Assembly: GCF_024297185.1 (NCBI RefSeq)
Contig: NZ_JANCTD010000001.1
Location: 693,396 to 757,395 of the forward strand
Source: Lewinella sp. JB7
GTDB lineage: Bacteria > Bacteroidota > Bacteroidia > Chitinophagales > Saprospiraceae
Direction: 5' to 3'
DNA: 64,000 nt
The position numbers and the translations under genes are program-made. Below, piece after piece: positions 43,319 through 52,090 of the stretch. Positions within the stretch are counted from its first letter, which is position 1, and every line of letters starts with the position of its first letter. The notes under the pieces are model-generated. The model was not told the origin of the DNA and did not search any database. It was given only the letters and a program-made list of their open reading frames with translations.

Positions 43319-46300
43319 TCACCGTCGCCGGGCCGCCCGCCGTTCCTCCCGCCACTTAGCCCGCAACTCGAGGAATTCCTGCAACCGACCGCGGTCTTTG
43401 AAGTAGCGGCGCCGGCCGAGGCGAAATTTCATTTTTGGTTTCCCCTCCTTGCCGGCGACCGATAGCAAATAGACCTTCCATCCCGAGCGGGCGTATCCGG
43501 TGGGTTCGGGAGCTTCGTCCATGGTGCCGCGACCGATGTTGCGCAGGGGCAGGGAGATCAGCAGATCGGGACCGGTAGCGAGATCGTACTCACCCTCCAC
43601 GAAAACCTGAAAACCGGTCGACTGTACTTCCATCCGGGGGATAACGGCCCGGCCACTGTCTAATCGAATTTCTCCGCGCAGGGGGGCGAAACGCAGATGG
43701 CGAAACCGCTTCTCCATGAAGGCCTTACGCCCGATGTTCGTCAGCAGGGGCCATTCGACCAGCTCCATATCGGTCAGTGCATAGTTGATGGTGCCCCGGG
43801 TACGATCGTACACGATTTGCTGGGTTCCTTCGTCGAGTTGCCCGTCGAGAAAGCCACTCATCGACAGGCGGCCGCGGAGCTTGCCCGCTCCGTCAGGGAG
43901 CCGGAAATCCAGCTCGCCGAGCCGGTCCACGAGTTGTTCCAGGGACAGGGAGTCGCTGTGCCATTCCAGCGTGAAGGGTGACCGTTGCCGGTCGTCCAGG
44001 GCATAAGTAGCGGCAAACTGCACCCGCCCCTCGCCGAGGGTGAAGCCGGAGTTTTCGAGAATCAGTTGGGTGGAATCCCGCAGCCGGAGACCCGAATACA
44101 GATCCAGGATGGGTTCCTGGCGGCCGGTCCAGAAGGTGTCGATGGCCAGGCTCAGATTGGGGCGGAAGGTGTTAAACACGCCCCCCGTGGCCGATACCCA
44201 CGACTGCAGATCGAAATCGGAGGTGTCGACCTTTTCGGGGCGGACGAACTGATTGAGGTCCGACCAGTGCAGGCTGGCGGCCCGGGCGTCGGTGCGTACG
44301 CTGAATCCCCGGCCCGACTCGGGAAAGAGGAAGCCCGTGAGCCGGTCCAGCTCTCCGCTCATTTCCACGGAGCGTTGGATGGAGTCGGAGAACAATTCCA
44401 GGTGGTAGCGGGCGCGCTCGTCCTCGACATCGACGGCAAACCGTCGGATCGGCACGTAGATCTGGCCGGGCCGGTACTCTACCCGGCTGCTGTCGATGCG
44501 CAGCTGCATACGGCCGGTCCGGATCAGCTCTTCCATATTTGCCGGCGTTCCCTGCAGGTCGAGGTCGATGGTGAAGTTGCCGGTACCGAAGAAGAAATCT
44601 TCCGCCCGAAACAGCGTGTTGACGATCAGGGGGTCTCCCCGTAGGCGGGTGTGGCTTTCGATGCCGAGGGGCCCGGGCTGGTATGTCAGCTCACCGGAAA
44701 ACAGGCGGTCGCGGCCGTCATCGAAGGCGAGGCTTCCGGAATTATGATCCGGGGAAATGCCGACGGTATCCTCAATGATCCCCCGGTGGGCGAAACGGAT
44801 GGACAGATCGTCGGGCAGGGTATCCAGTTCGGCGGGCAACTGAGGACCGAAGTAATCCAGCGTAGGCCGGAGACGGTTCAAATTGAGGTGATCGGCCTGC
44901 ATGAGCAGGTCGAAGGGGGTGCGGCCCGCTTGGCCGAGATCGAGCCGCGCCCCGAAGGCGAGTTGACTGCCGGCCCAGTCGAAGGAGGTACGGTCGAGGA
45001 TGAGGGTGTCCGCGGCGAAGTAGAGGCCCGTACGCAGGTCGTGGAGCGTGAAGACGTCGTAGTAGGCCACCGTGTCGATTCGGGCGTCCACGCGGGGGCG
45101 GAAGGTGTTTTGCAGACCGAGCAGCGCGGTTTTCATCGATTGCACCTCCCGTTCCTCCCGGCTTACGGTGTCGGTCGGAAAGACCCCGTCCTGGCCGAAG
45201 AACGACCGGAAATCCTCCCAGGCGATCCGGGGAGCCAGCAGCGTGACGTCGGTGTGAATCTGTTCTCCCGGGCGGTCGAAGAGCAGGGGGGTGAGGTTGT
45301 CGATGTTGCCCATAAGTTCGAAGGACACCCCGGTCGGTAGGGGACCGCTGTGCAGGTGAAATCCGATGTCTTGCCCGCTTTTTCCCACCTGGATGAAGGC
45401 GAACGGAAAGCGAACGTCGGCCGGTTCGTACACCACGTCGATGTCACTGAACCGCAGGATACCGTTGCTGGCCGTCAGAAGGTCCTGCATGGAGGCCAGC
45501 AGGGAGACGTCCGCTTCCGTCGTGAAGGCGAAGCGTCCGCGATCGAAGAAAAAGTCGCGATTCTTCAGGCGCTGACTCACCGCGGAAGCGGGGCCGGACA
45601 CGCGCACCGGCGCCAGCAGTCGGGTGTCCGTATCGCTGGACATGACGGTCGCACGGGGCATGGTGATGTGTAGTCGCCCCTGGTAGGCACTTACGCTGTC
45701 GAGATCGAAGCGCAAATTTTTGCGGCTGCCGGGTATACCGCCGGCGGCTTCGTCCAGGCGGTTGACGAAATGGCCCGTGGCCTTGGCATCCCGAAAGGCG
45801 TAACCCTTGAGCTGAACGTCCTGCCCCGTAAGGCGAAAGTCGATGTTTACCTCCGGGTTCTCACCCCGCTGGAAAGTGCTGTTGATCTCGGCGCGTACCG
45901 GGAACCGGCCCCGGATGGTATACTCGCTCAGCTTCTCCTGCAGTTCGCGGGGGAGCAGCGCCCGGGAGGCGAGGTAGTCGGTAGAATCGTTGCGCAGCCG
46001 GATTTGATTGGGCTCCCCCTTGGTGGCCGCGATGTGAGCGGCAGCCTCGTAGAACTGATCGCCGATGCGCAGACGGGTAGGGGCTACGTTCCACCCTTCG
46101 CGGTCGACGCGCACGTCGAGTTCGCCACTGACCCGACTATCGGTCAGGTAGGCGCCCTTATCGGTGTTGAAGGCCAGCCCGGCCACGTGCAGATCGACTT
46201 CGGTACAGAGGTCTACGCCGCCGCGGGGGGCTCGCCGACCGGTACCGCGCACGGAATTCAGGTGGGCCTCCAGGTGTTTACGGCGGGGCGCGTGGAGGTA

Positions 46301-46795
46301 GACCACGTCGATGTCCGTCAGCTGCATGGTGAGTCCGTCCCACTTGACGTGAAATTTGGGCGGGGACGCGGGAGCCGTAGTATCACGGTCGAAGAGCAGA
46401 CCGGTATTGGTGTACCCCGCTGAGTCGGTCGCCAGATGAATACGACCGTGGCTCAGGTCGAGATTACGCAGTTCGATGGAATCGTGCAGTAACTCGGCAA
46501 CCGAAAACTCGGTGCGGAAGCGCTGCAGGGTGAGGAGGGGGGGGACGTCCGCCGGGCGCAGGGTGTCCCGTAGCACCAGGCTGTCTACGGCTACGGTAAC
46601 CCGGGGGAAGGAGTCCCATAGGCGTACGTCGACCCGGCGGAAAGCTACCTCCAGTCCGGCGGTGGGGAGCCATTCGTGGAGCAGTTTTTCCTCGTGGGTG
46701 TTGAGGTAGCGGTCGAGGGCAAAGATCGCACCGACCGCCGCGAGCAGGAGAAGGGTGACAAGCGCGGCGGTCCAGAGAAGGATCTTTTTCAGCAT
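43319..46795 (-). CDS. AsmA-family inner-membrane-anchored protein
   Basis: 1158 residues. One N-terminal membrane anchor (ILLWTAALVTLLLLAAVGAIFAL), then the AsmA N-terminal domain (PTAGLEVAFRRVDVRLWDSFPRVTVAVDSLVLRD) and a long repetitive beta-rich body (ELRNLDLSHGRIHLATD, many LxLxxL strands). AsmA-like proteins form elongated grooves spanning the periplasm and are linked to phospholipid transport to the outer membrane. The C-terminal LLISLPLRNIGRGTMDEAPEPTG region is typical of the Bacteroidota form. A copy of the dispersed GC-rich motif lies inside the frame at 46360-46375 and encodes part of the linker TTAPASPPKF. Confidence 0.85.
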   Translation of the reverse strand: MLKKILLWTAALVTLLLLAAVGAIFALDRYLNTHEEKLLHEWLPTAGLEVAFRRVDVRLWDSFPRVTVAVDSLVLRDTLRPADVPPLLTLQRFRTEFSVAELLHDSIELRNLDLSHGRIHLATDSAGYTNTGLLFDRDTTAPASPPKFHVKWDGLTMQLTDIDVVYLHAPRRKHLEAHLNSVRGTGRRAPRGGVDLCTEVDLHVAGLAFNTDKGAYLTDSRVSGELDVRVDREGWNVAPTRLRIGDQFYEAAAHIAATKGEPNQIRLRNDSTDYLASRALLPRELQEKLSEYTIRGRFPVRAEINSTFQRGENPEVNIDFRLTGQDVQLKGYAFRDAKATGHFVNRLDEAAGGIPGSRKNLRFDLDSVSAYQGRLHITMPRATVMSSDTDTRLLAPVRVSGPASAVSQRLKNRDFFFDRGRFAFTTEADVSLLASMQDLLTASNGILRFSDIDVVYEPADVRFPFAFIQVGKSGQDIGFHLHSGPLPTGVSFELMGNIDNLTPLLFDRPGEQIHTDVTLLAPRIAWEDFRSFFGQDGVFPTDTVSREEREVQSMKTALLGLQNTFRPRVDARIDTVAYYDVFTLHDLRTGLYFAADTLILDRTSFDWAGSQLAFGARLDLGQAGRTPFDLLMQADHLNLNRLRPTLDYFGPQLPAELDTLPDDLSIRFAHRGIIEDTVGISPDHNSGSLAFDDGRDRLFSGELTYQPGPLGIESHTRLRGDPLIVNTLFRAEDFFFGTGNFTIDLDLQGTPANMEELIRTGRMQLRIDSSRVEYRPGQIYVPIRRFAVDVEDERARYHLELFSDSIQRSVEMSGELDRLTGFLFPESGRGFSVRTDARAASLHWSDLNQFVRPEKVDTSDFDLQSWVSATGGVFNTFRPNLSLAIDTFWTGRQEPILDLYSGLRLRDSTQLILENSGFTLGEGRVQFAATYALDDRQRSPFTLEWHSDSLSLEQLVDRLGELDFRLPDGAGKLRGRLSMSGFLDGQLDEGTQQIVYDRTRGTINYALTDMELVEWPLLTNIGRKAFMEKRFRHLRFAPLRGEIRLDSGRAVIPRMEVQSTGFQVFVEGEYDLATGPDLLISLPLRNIGRGTMDEAPEPTGYARSGWKVYLLSVAGKEGKPKMKFRLGRRRYFKDRGRLQEFLELRAKWREERRAARRR
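46360..46375 (-). repeat. Dispersed GCTCCCGCGTCCCCGC motif inside a coding region
   Basis: Exact 16-base copy within the AsmA gene, followed by CCAAA as in other copies. It encodes APASP in a linker between two beta regions. Confidence 0.8.
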
Positions 46796-46845
46796 GGGGT
46801 AGAGCGGGTGCCTGGATAGAACCCGAATTAGTAGAGCGGAGTTTG

Positions 46846-46862
46846 CCGCGGAACCGGGAGCA
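46846..46862 (-). repeat. Dispersed GC-rich motif, diverged copy
   Basis: On the minus strand it reads GCTCCCGGTTCCGCGGC followed by AAA. The ends are conserved and the centre is changed. It lies 51 bases upstream of the AsmA start. Confidence 0.35.
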
Positions 46863-47008
46863 AACGCACTGGTAGTCAGGGGGTCCGACTGGTCGGGAGG
46901 TCCAAAAATACGATCGTGTGGGTTACTTCGGGGGGTGAAGCCCGATGAACCAGCGTACGAAAGAGGAAAACGCCGCCCCGACCCGCCACTACCAAATTCC
47001 TATACGCC

Positions 47009-47227
47009 GTGAACGATTCCGTCCCTACCTCCACCATCCCGACCTACGACTTTTCGGAAGCCTCCGACGATTCACTCCGCCGGCGCGTCAGCGCTTCCGT
47101 CGGTAAGATCCGCGACTTTTCCACCTGCTTCACCGATCGCTCCAATTTCGGTGGCAAACACGATATCCCGGTCGTCGGTCTTTCCCCCGATCTCGGTCTC
47201 CTCCTGCGGAGCCTCACCGACGTGTAG
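47009..47227 (+). CDS. 72-residue unrecognised protein, possibly truncated by a palindrome array
   Basis: The frame runs from a GTG at 47009 to a TAG at 47225-47227. Codon use (TCC, ACC, GTC, ATC, GAC dominating) matches the surrounding real genes, so it is probably genuine coding DNA. The peptide starts MNDSVPTSTIPTYDF and ends GLLLRSLTDV; no domain is recognised. The stop codon is supplied by the first base of a palindrome unit (GTGTAGCGACGG), so the original gene may have been longer and cut by insertion or expansion of the array. Confidence 0.45.
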   Translation: MNDSVPTSTIPTYDFSEASDDSLRRRVSASVGKIRDFSTCFTDRSNFGGKHDIPVVGLSPDLGLLLRSLTDV

Positions 47228-47449
47228 CGACGGCTTGAGCCGTCGGGCTGTGGTGTAGCGACGGCTTGAGCCGTAGAGCTGCCGAGTACCAACGGCTTGA
47301 GCCGTCAAGCTGCTCTTCCTACGTGTAGCGACGGCTTGAGCCGTCGGGCTGAATTCGTAAAAGCAAGACGGACAGCATAACGGCTGAAGCCGTCGCTACA
47401 TGTGGTCGTCATTTGCACGTAGTACAGTCAGCATAACGGCTGAAGCCGT
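47228..47449. repeat. Left palindrome array of the CHAT island (six copies)
   Basis: Copies of ACGGCTTGAGCCGT or ACGGCTGAAGCCGT lie near 47230, 47261, 47292, 47331, 47380 and 47436. The first is extended to CGACGGCTTGAGCCGTCG. The first four have TTGA-type centres and the last two TGAA, meaning the flanks switch orientation. Shared flanks are GTGTAGCG and GTCGTCATTTGCACGTAGTA. A sister array lies at 51300-51513. Confidence 0.9.
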
Positions 47450-47451
47450 CG

Positions 47452-47540
47452 CTACACGCCCCAGCCCTCCGGCAGTTTCAGTTTGCCCACCGGCGGTTTG
47501 GGGATGCGGCGACGGGCGGGATTTTCATCTACCGTTCGGT
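47452..47540 (-). pseudogene. 3'-end remnant of a paralogue of the 154-residue secreted protein
   Basis: Read on the minus strand it encodes RRIPKPPVGKLKLPEGWGV and a stop. This is the same C-terminus (last residue V instead of M) as the intact gene that ends at 51516, and it is preceded by a YRTVDENPAR stretch that partly matches its YRT-like/REDPAL segment. Nucleotides 47457-47515 are nearly identical to 51521-51580. Upstream of about 47540 the similarity stops and no start codon or signal peptide is found. It is either a decayed paralogue or a copy made when the array was duplicated. Confidence 0.75.
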
Positions 47541-47748
47541 ATGAAAAACAGGTCTCGCTCTTGCGTGATGGGGACTAATGCCCCTATATTGATTTAGAGC
47601 GTTTCACTATGCGCATTATTTAACGAATACCCATTGAATCGGGCGCGGCGATCCGCCGGTATTAGACGCCTGTATCATACCATCCAGGATATATCCACTT
47701 CCGTTCCCGGGGGCGGCTGGTAGGCTAATACCTAAAACCACTATTGAT

Positions 47749-48618
47749 ATGCACCACGATAAGTACGAACACATTAAATTGGAAACGAGATCCACTGCAG
47801 CGGGTCGGTCCGGATCATCCGCAACGACTTCCCCAAAAGTGGACCCGGCCGTATTTCAGGAGTTTTACTTCCCCGATGAGACGTGTTTTGCCCTGCGATC
47901 AGCACCAGGGAAGAACGTAGAGACTGCTTCAACTGGCACCACCGCCGCAACTGGTGTTGACGCTGCGAAGTCAGATAATTTTTATTACTGCCAACTTACC
48001 CCAATGGCTGTGCCACGCTATATGCGGAGAGTGCTTGAGCTCGAAAATCCAAGCAGAGTGCGTAAATACTTTTCCTCACGCGAGAATATGGTCGAATGGG
48101 ACGAAGATTCACTTTCAGGTGAAATTATTTTGTTGAATAATCTGAGGAAAGACGAACCACCTACATACACCAAAGGTAGTTATGCACAACATGAACATTG
48201 TCATGGTAGGGACTCCTTGAAGGGATTTTGGGCGGATATGTGGATCACTGTATTTGCAAATGAGGAGACCAGGCCATGCGTATTACCCGTCATGGACGAA
48301 GCTGGTAATCTATTGGTTGGTGAATGGGATTGGAGGCGGGCATTGGAGGATAACCAGGACAAACCCGGGCTATACCGTAAACTCAGATACAGGTTCTTTG
48401 GCTTAAATCAATCGCCTGTGGTGATGGTAGCGGTAATAGCTCCTGACCGAACTATTCTCTGGGCACCAATTTTCGCGGTAGGTCAGAGGGGACAAATTAA
48501 GTTGGACCGCATAAAAAAAGACAGCAACTCCTTAGTCGCCTACTGGCCCACCTACCTTGACGGACCGAATATCTGGATTTGCAAGCTCCACAACTGGCCG
48601 TGGCTCCCGCGCATCTAA
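47749..48618 (+). CDS. 289-residue orphan protein, unknown function
   Basis: I recognise no family. The first 60 residues are low-complexity (Ser, Thr, Ala, Gly). From about 75 the chain looks globular, with many aromatic residues (FWADMWITVF, GEWDWRRAL, YRFFGL, WICKLHNWPWLPRI). There is no signal peptide or membrane segment, so it is probably cytoplasmic. A His-rich loop (YAQHEHCHGRD, about 145-155) could bind metal. The DNA is clearly richer in A and T than the neighbours and the codon use differs, which suggests recent transfer. Its stop overlaps the stop of the convergent CHAT gene by four bases. It lies inside the island bracketed by palindrome arrays. Confidence 0.65.
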   Translation: MHHDKYEHIKLETRSTAAGRSGSSATTSPKVDPAVFQEFYFPDETCFALRSAPGKNVETASTGTTAATGVDAAKSDNFYYCQLTPMAVPRYMRRVLELENPSRVRKYFSSRENMVEWDEDSLSGEIILLNNLRKDEPPTYTKGSYAQHEHCHGRDSLKGFWADMWITVFANEETRPCVLPVMDEAGNLLVGEWDWRRALEDNQDKPGLYRKLRYRFFGLNQSPVVMVAVIAPDRTILWAPIFAVGQRGQIKLDRIKKDSNSLVAYWPTYLDGPNIWICKLHNWPWLPRI

Positions 48619-51236
48619 CCCGCCACCATGCCTGCCCAGTAGCCCGGCCAGGACCAGCGTGGACCCAGTTCACCGCGCAGGCAACTGCGCTGGGCGTCGG
48701 CCAGGGCGGAGGTTGGCGTAGCGCCCGAAAACATCGAGCCGTAGAAGTGCGACAGCAGACCGGCCGTCGCCCCGGCGGGAATATTATAGACGGAGGAAAC
48801 TACGTCCGGCACTCCCGCGCGGTGAAAACTGCGGCGCAAACTATAGGTGCCTTCCAAACGATTGGCGTACCCCCTGGCGGTGGAACAGGCGGCGAGAACG
48901 ACCAAGCGTGCCCGCAGAATCTTTTGTCCGATGAACACTCCATTTAGGCTGTCCCGTGGACTTAGGTACAGATGGTTGCCGTGGATACTGCCGGCATCAC
49001 CCCGGGCATGAACGGAGAGCTGCAGCCAGTCGTAGCGACCTGCGTCGCGCAGGAAGCTTCTGCTCGTGCAATTGTTGCCTTCGTAATGCACCCCTCCACT
49101 ACCCGTACCCTCCAGGACAATTTTCGCCAGGCCGGATAAGTACCGGTCTAAATCCGGGTTGGTCCAGACACCGGCTATGGGGTCTCCGGGATGCTCGAGT
49201 GCCCGACGGAGTACCGCGCGCTGTTGCTCGCTCCGCCAACTGGCGAGGTAGCGAATGCGGTGCGACTGAATCAGGTAAGGTGGGGAAGCCGATTCGATCG
49301 GTGTAGTGTTCGTTACGACAAGTGCGGCGAAGGGGAGTTCGCTGAGTGACGAACTGGGCACGACCAACAACTCGGATCGCCGGCGCAGTGCGGGCCATGC
49401 GGGGCCCAGAAGTACCTTGAATAGGGGGGCGGCAAGGGCTGCATACTGTTCTTTTGGGCAAGCCGTAAGTTGACTGAGTACGCGATACAGGCTGTCCGAC
49501 AGGGTAATTGTACGCTGCCGGGGCAGTGAAAACACCACGCTGGTATCCACATCAACGTATAGCGCATACAGGTCGGTCTTGGTTTCGGCGTACTGGATCA
49601 TCGCCTGCTGGGGTGTCAGGCTTTTCCGGATCTCCGCTAATGAGGGTACGCCTGCGGAGAGCTCCACTGGGTAGACACTCGCCCGTGTTGCGCGTTCCAG
49701 CCGACGCTTCGCTTGGGTGGCATCCTGGGTGAATCGGTTGAAGCGAAGCAAGTCGGTCAGGGATAGGTTCATTGACCGGTGGAAGGTGTTTTTCAGCAGA
49801 AGAATCTCCGTTTCCACTTGGCGCAGGCTGTCCATTGTACCGTCCTTCCGGTTGTTGAGAATGGCCCGGGTGGCGTCCAGCATTTCTCTCGTGAGCAGCA
49901 GGGTCTTTCCGAATTCCATGGCGTGCAGAACGGCCTCGTGGTAGCCTTCTCCACCGGCTTTAGCGGCCTGTTCCGCGCCGGTTGTCAGGGCAGCAGTAAT
50001 GATGCGGTCGCCAAGGCCAAGATTCTTGTTAAGGACCGATTCCTCCCGAAACTGTCGGTATGACCCTTCGTAGCCCCGCAGGGCTTCCTGGGCGTAATGA
50101 AAAGCCCGTTTGCCGTGGGCAGGAATATCTTCGGTAGCCGCCCATTGTTGGTACACCTCGGCCTGCGCCCGTATGAAGTGAATACAGCTACCCTGCTGCT
50201 TACAATCTAACACCGCGTCGGGGGAAGCGGGATCGATATCCGGTGGACAGCAACGCTCTTGTTCCATATTGCGGGTGATGAGATCCAGCGCCGCGGAATA
50301 GTCATTTCGCTGCAGGCTGTGCAGTTTTAGCAAATAGTGGGCTTCGCCGAGTCGTTTCCCCATGAACACGGAGTCGCTTGCCATCAGTCCGCGGTAGGCG
50401 TAAGTCGCGCTGATGGGACGATTGCGAGCATTGTGCCAGTACCCCAACAGGCGATTACGGACGTGCAGGTGACGGGCGGGAATAGAAAACTGATCAATCT
50501 CCGCTGCCAGTTCATCGACTAGTACGGGTATGGCGGGATCGTTTTCGGGGTGATTAATCAGTAGCAGGATGAAATGTTCCCGGGCAAAGTATTCCCAAGG
50601 TGTGCCCACCTCGGCCAGTATCCGACAGGCCTGACGAATGCGCTTGTCGCTGATGCTCCAGAACATACGTTGTATGCGATGTTCCTTAACGGTCCGGGCA
50701 TGTTGTTTGGCCGCCCGCCCCTCGATCAATAATAGTAGACCGTACAGGCAGGAGGCTTCGTCCCGATTCCGTTCTAGTAGTTGGCGACCAAGTTGAGCGT
50801 ATAGTTGCATTTCCAACCAGGTAAAATCCTCGAAGCCGTTATACGCCTGGCACAGGAGTTGCCGGGCCCGCAACACGGGAGGTGAGGAAAGGGATACCAG
50901 GGGAGCGGCAGCATTAACGTAGAAATCAATGGAATCTATGAACGCCTGCCGATCAAAATGCAACATCGCCAGGTATTGGTACAGCTCCGCCCGCAGGGCC
51001 CCGGACACGGGTTCTGGTGTAGCATCCAGACGGGCACGCAGGCTGCGGGCGTGCGCGAGGGCGTGGGGTAGTTCAAGAGCTTCGTAGGATGCCCGCAAGC
51101 TGTCGAGTTCGGTACGGAGCACTTGGTCGCGGACGGAAAGCACGTCAGAATTACCGTCTATGGGTTCGTCGGTGCTACAGGCCATTGCTAAGAGGCATAA
51201 CGTGAAAAGCGAGGGCAAGAGACGGAAAAAAGGCAT
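48615..51236 (-). CDS. CHAT-domain (caspase-like) TPR lipoprotein
   Basis: 873 residues. A lipoprotein signal ends LLAMAC (Cys20). Residues 30-560 are mainly helical, with TPR-like units and a coiled segment (QVETEILLLKNTFHRSMNLS). The CHAT peptidase domain occupies about 580-873: the catalytic His743 is in LQLSVHARGD and the catalytic Cys784 in VVLAACSTARG, 41 residues apart, as in the clan CD caspase relatives. The end (LLSHFYGSMFSGATPTSALADAQ, WPGYWAGMV) is the usual CHAT C-terminal pattern. Both catalytic residues are present, so it should be active. The lipoprotein signal puts it in the periplasm or outer membrane, unlike the cytosolic CHAT proteases of defence systems. A truncated paralogue remnant lies at 34.2 kb. 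Confidence 0.9.
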   Translation of the reverse strand: MPFFRLLPSLFTLCLLAMACSTDEPIDGNSDVLSVRDQVLRTELDSLRASYEALELPHALAHARSLRARLDATPEPVSGALRAELYQYLAMLHFDRQAFIDSIDFYVNAAAPLVSLSSPPVLRARQLLCQAYNGFEDFTWLEMQLYAQLGRQLLERNRDEASCLYGLLLLIEGRAAKQHARTVKEHRIQRMFWSISDKRIRQACRILAEVGTPWEYFAREHFILLLINHPENDPAIPVLVDELAAEIDQFSIPARHLHVRNRLLGYWHNARNRPISATYAYRGLMASDSVFMGKRLGEAHYLLKLHSLQRNDYSAALDLITRNMEQERCCPPDIDPASPDAVLDCKQQGSCIHFIRAQAEVYQQWAATEDIPAHGKRAFHYAQEALRGYEGSYRQFREESVLNKNLGLGDRIITAALTTGAEQAAKAGGEGYHEAVLHAMEFGKTLLLTREMLDATRAILNNRKDGTMDSLRQVETEILLLKNTFHRSMNLSLTDLLRFNRFTQDATQAKRRLERATRASVYPVELSAGVPSLAEIRKSLTPQQAMIQYAETKTDLYALYVDVDTSVVFSLPRQRTITLSDSLYRVLSQLTACPKEQYAALAAPLFKVLLGPAWPALRRRSELLVVPSSSLSELPFAALVVTNTTPIESASPPYLIQSHRIRYLASWRSEQQRAVLRRALEHPGDPIAGVWTNPDLDRYLSGLAKIVLEGTGSGGVHYEGNNCTSRSFLRDAGRYDWLQLSVHARGDAGSIHGNHLYLSPRDSLNGVFIGQKILRARLVVLAACSTARGYANRLEGTYSLRRSFHRAGVPDVVSSVYNIPAGATAGLLSHFYGSMFSGATPTSALADAQRSCLRGELGPRWSWPGYWAGMVAG

Positions 51237-51299
51237 GGCTCAGGTGTGGTATTCCAAGTTACACCACGATCCAGTTACGTGCAAACGGGTGGATGCGTG

Positions 51300-51513
51300 A
51301 CGGCTCAAGCCATCGCTACACGTAACGTGGTAGGGGCAGCAGAACGGCTGAAGCCGTCGCTACATGTGGCCGTCATTTGCACGTGGTACGGACAGCGTGA
51401 CGGCTCAAGCCGTCGCTACACGTGATCGTCACTTGCACGTAGTAGGGGCAGCGTAACGGCTGAAGCCGTCGCTACACGTAACGTAGTACAGTCAGCGTGA
51501 CGGCTCAAGCCGT
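51300..51513. repeat. Right palindrome array of the CHAT island (five copies)
   Basis: ACGGCTCAAGCCGT or ACGGCTGAAGCCGT copies start near 51300 (degenerate), 51344, 51400, 51456 and 51500, at spacings of 44, 56, 56 and 44 bases. Linkers such as GTCGTCATTTGCACGTAGTA match those of the left array. The array abuts the stop codon of the 154-residue secreted protein gene, exactly as the left array abuts its remnant copy. Confidence 0.9.
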
Positions 51514-51515
51514 CG

Positions 51516-51980
51516 CTACATGCCCCAGCCCTCCGGCAGTTTCAGTTTGCCCACCGGCGGCTTGGGGATACGGCGAAGCGCGGGATCTTCGCGATCTTCG
51601 GGGATAGCCACGAAGGTGCGGATCTTGTCCGTCAGCAGATCCGTGAGGATGAGCGTCGTGGAGTCGAGCGCCTCGATGCGGTAGTCCAAATAGAAATCCT
51701 GCCCGCGACGGTAACGCACCGGTACGCGCGTCTTTCCCAGAAAATAATCGACCGACAAGGTGACGATCCGCTGCGTACTGTCCAGTGCGTACCGGCCCAT
51801 CAGGTAGCGGCCGTTGCGGGCGTCCTCGCCGTAATCCTGCTCGAAGGTCCCGTCGGGAGTAAACCGCAGTACGTATCCGGTACCCTCCTCCTGCCAGGGG
51901 GTGGCGCGCAGCAGGGAGTCGGACTGACCGACGAGTCCATAGGGCAGAAAGAGTACGAGAAAGATAAGGAGTACGTGCAT
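51516..51980 (-). CDS. Small secreted protein, lipocalin-like, unknown function
   Basis: 154 residues from the ATG at 51980; a GTG directly precedes it. The signal peptide is MHVLLIFLVLFLPYGLVGQ. The mature part (TPWQEEGTGYVLRFTPDGTFEQDYG, NGRYLMGRYALDS, YRIEALDSTTLILTDL) has the strand pattern and TPDGTF turn of small lipocalin-like proteins common in Bacteroidota. The last 25 residues are Pro/Lys-rich (RRIPKPPVGKLKLPEGWG), an unusual tail that also survives in the remnant copy at 47.5 kb. It probably works outside the cytoplasm. Ligand unknown. Confidence 0.7.
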   Translation of the reverse strand: MHVLLIFLVLFLPYGLVGQSDSLLRATPWQEEGTGYVLRFTPDGTFEQDYGEDARNGRYLMGRYALDSTQRIVTLSVDYFLGKTRVPVRYRRGQDFYLDYRIEALDSTTLILTDLLTDKIRTFVAIPEDREDPALRRIPKPPVGKLKLPEGWGM

Positions 51981-52056
51981 CACCCATTAAGACGTGGACG
52001 CGCCGAAAAGGGTCACCGAAAGGGCCGGTTTTAGCTTGCTCTTAAGAACTAAGCCC

Positions 52057-52075
52057 GCTCCCGCGCGTTGCCGCC
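52057..52075 (+). repeat. Dispersed GC-rich motif, variant copy
   Basis: GCTCCCGCGCGTTGCCGCC followed by AAAAAAA, 15 bases before the start of the phosphatase-like gene. It has a two-base insertion relative to the consensus. Confidence 0.5.
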
Positions 52076-52090
52076 AAAAAAAGGGATACC

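Noticed and set aside
47749-51236. Gasdermin or type III-E (Craspase-like) defence system
   Set aside because: The CHAT protein has a lipoprotein signal, the orphan lacks gasdermin features such as a short inhibitory C-terminal tail after a membrane-pore fold that I can recognise, and no CRISPR effector is present.
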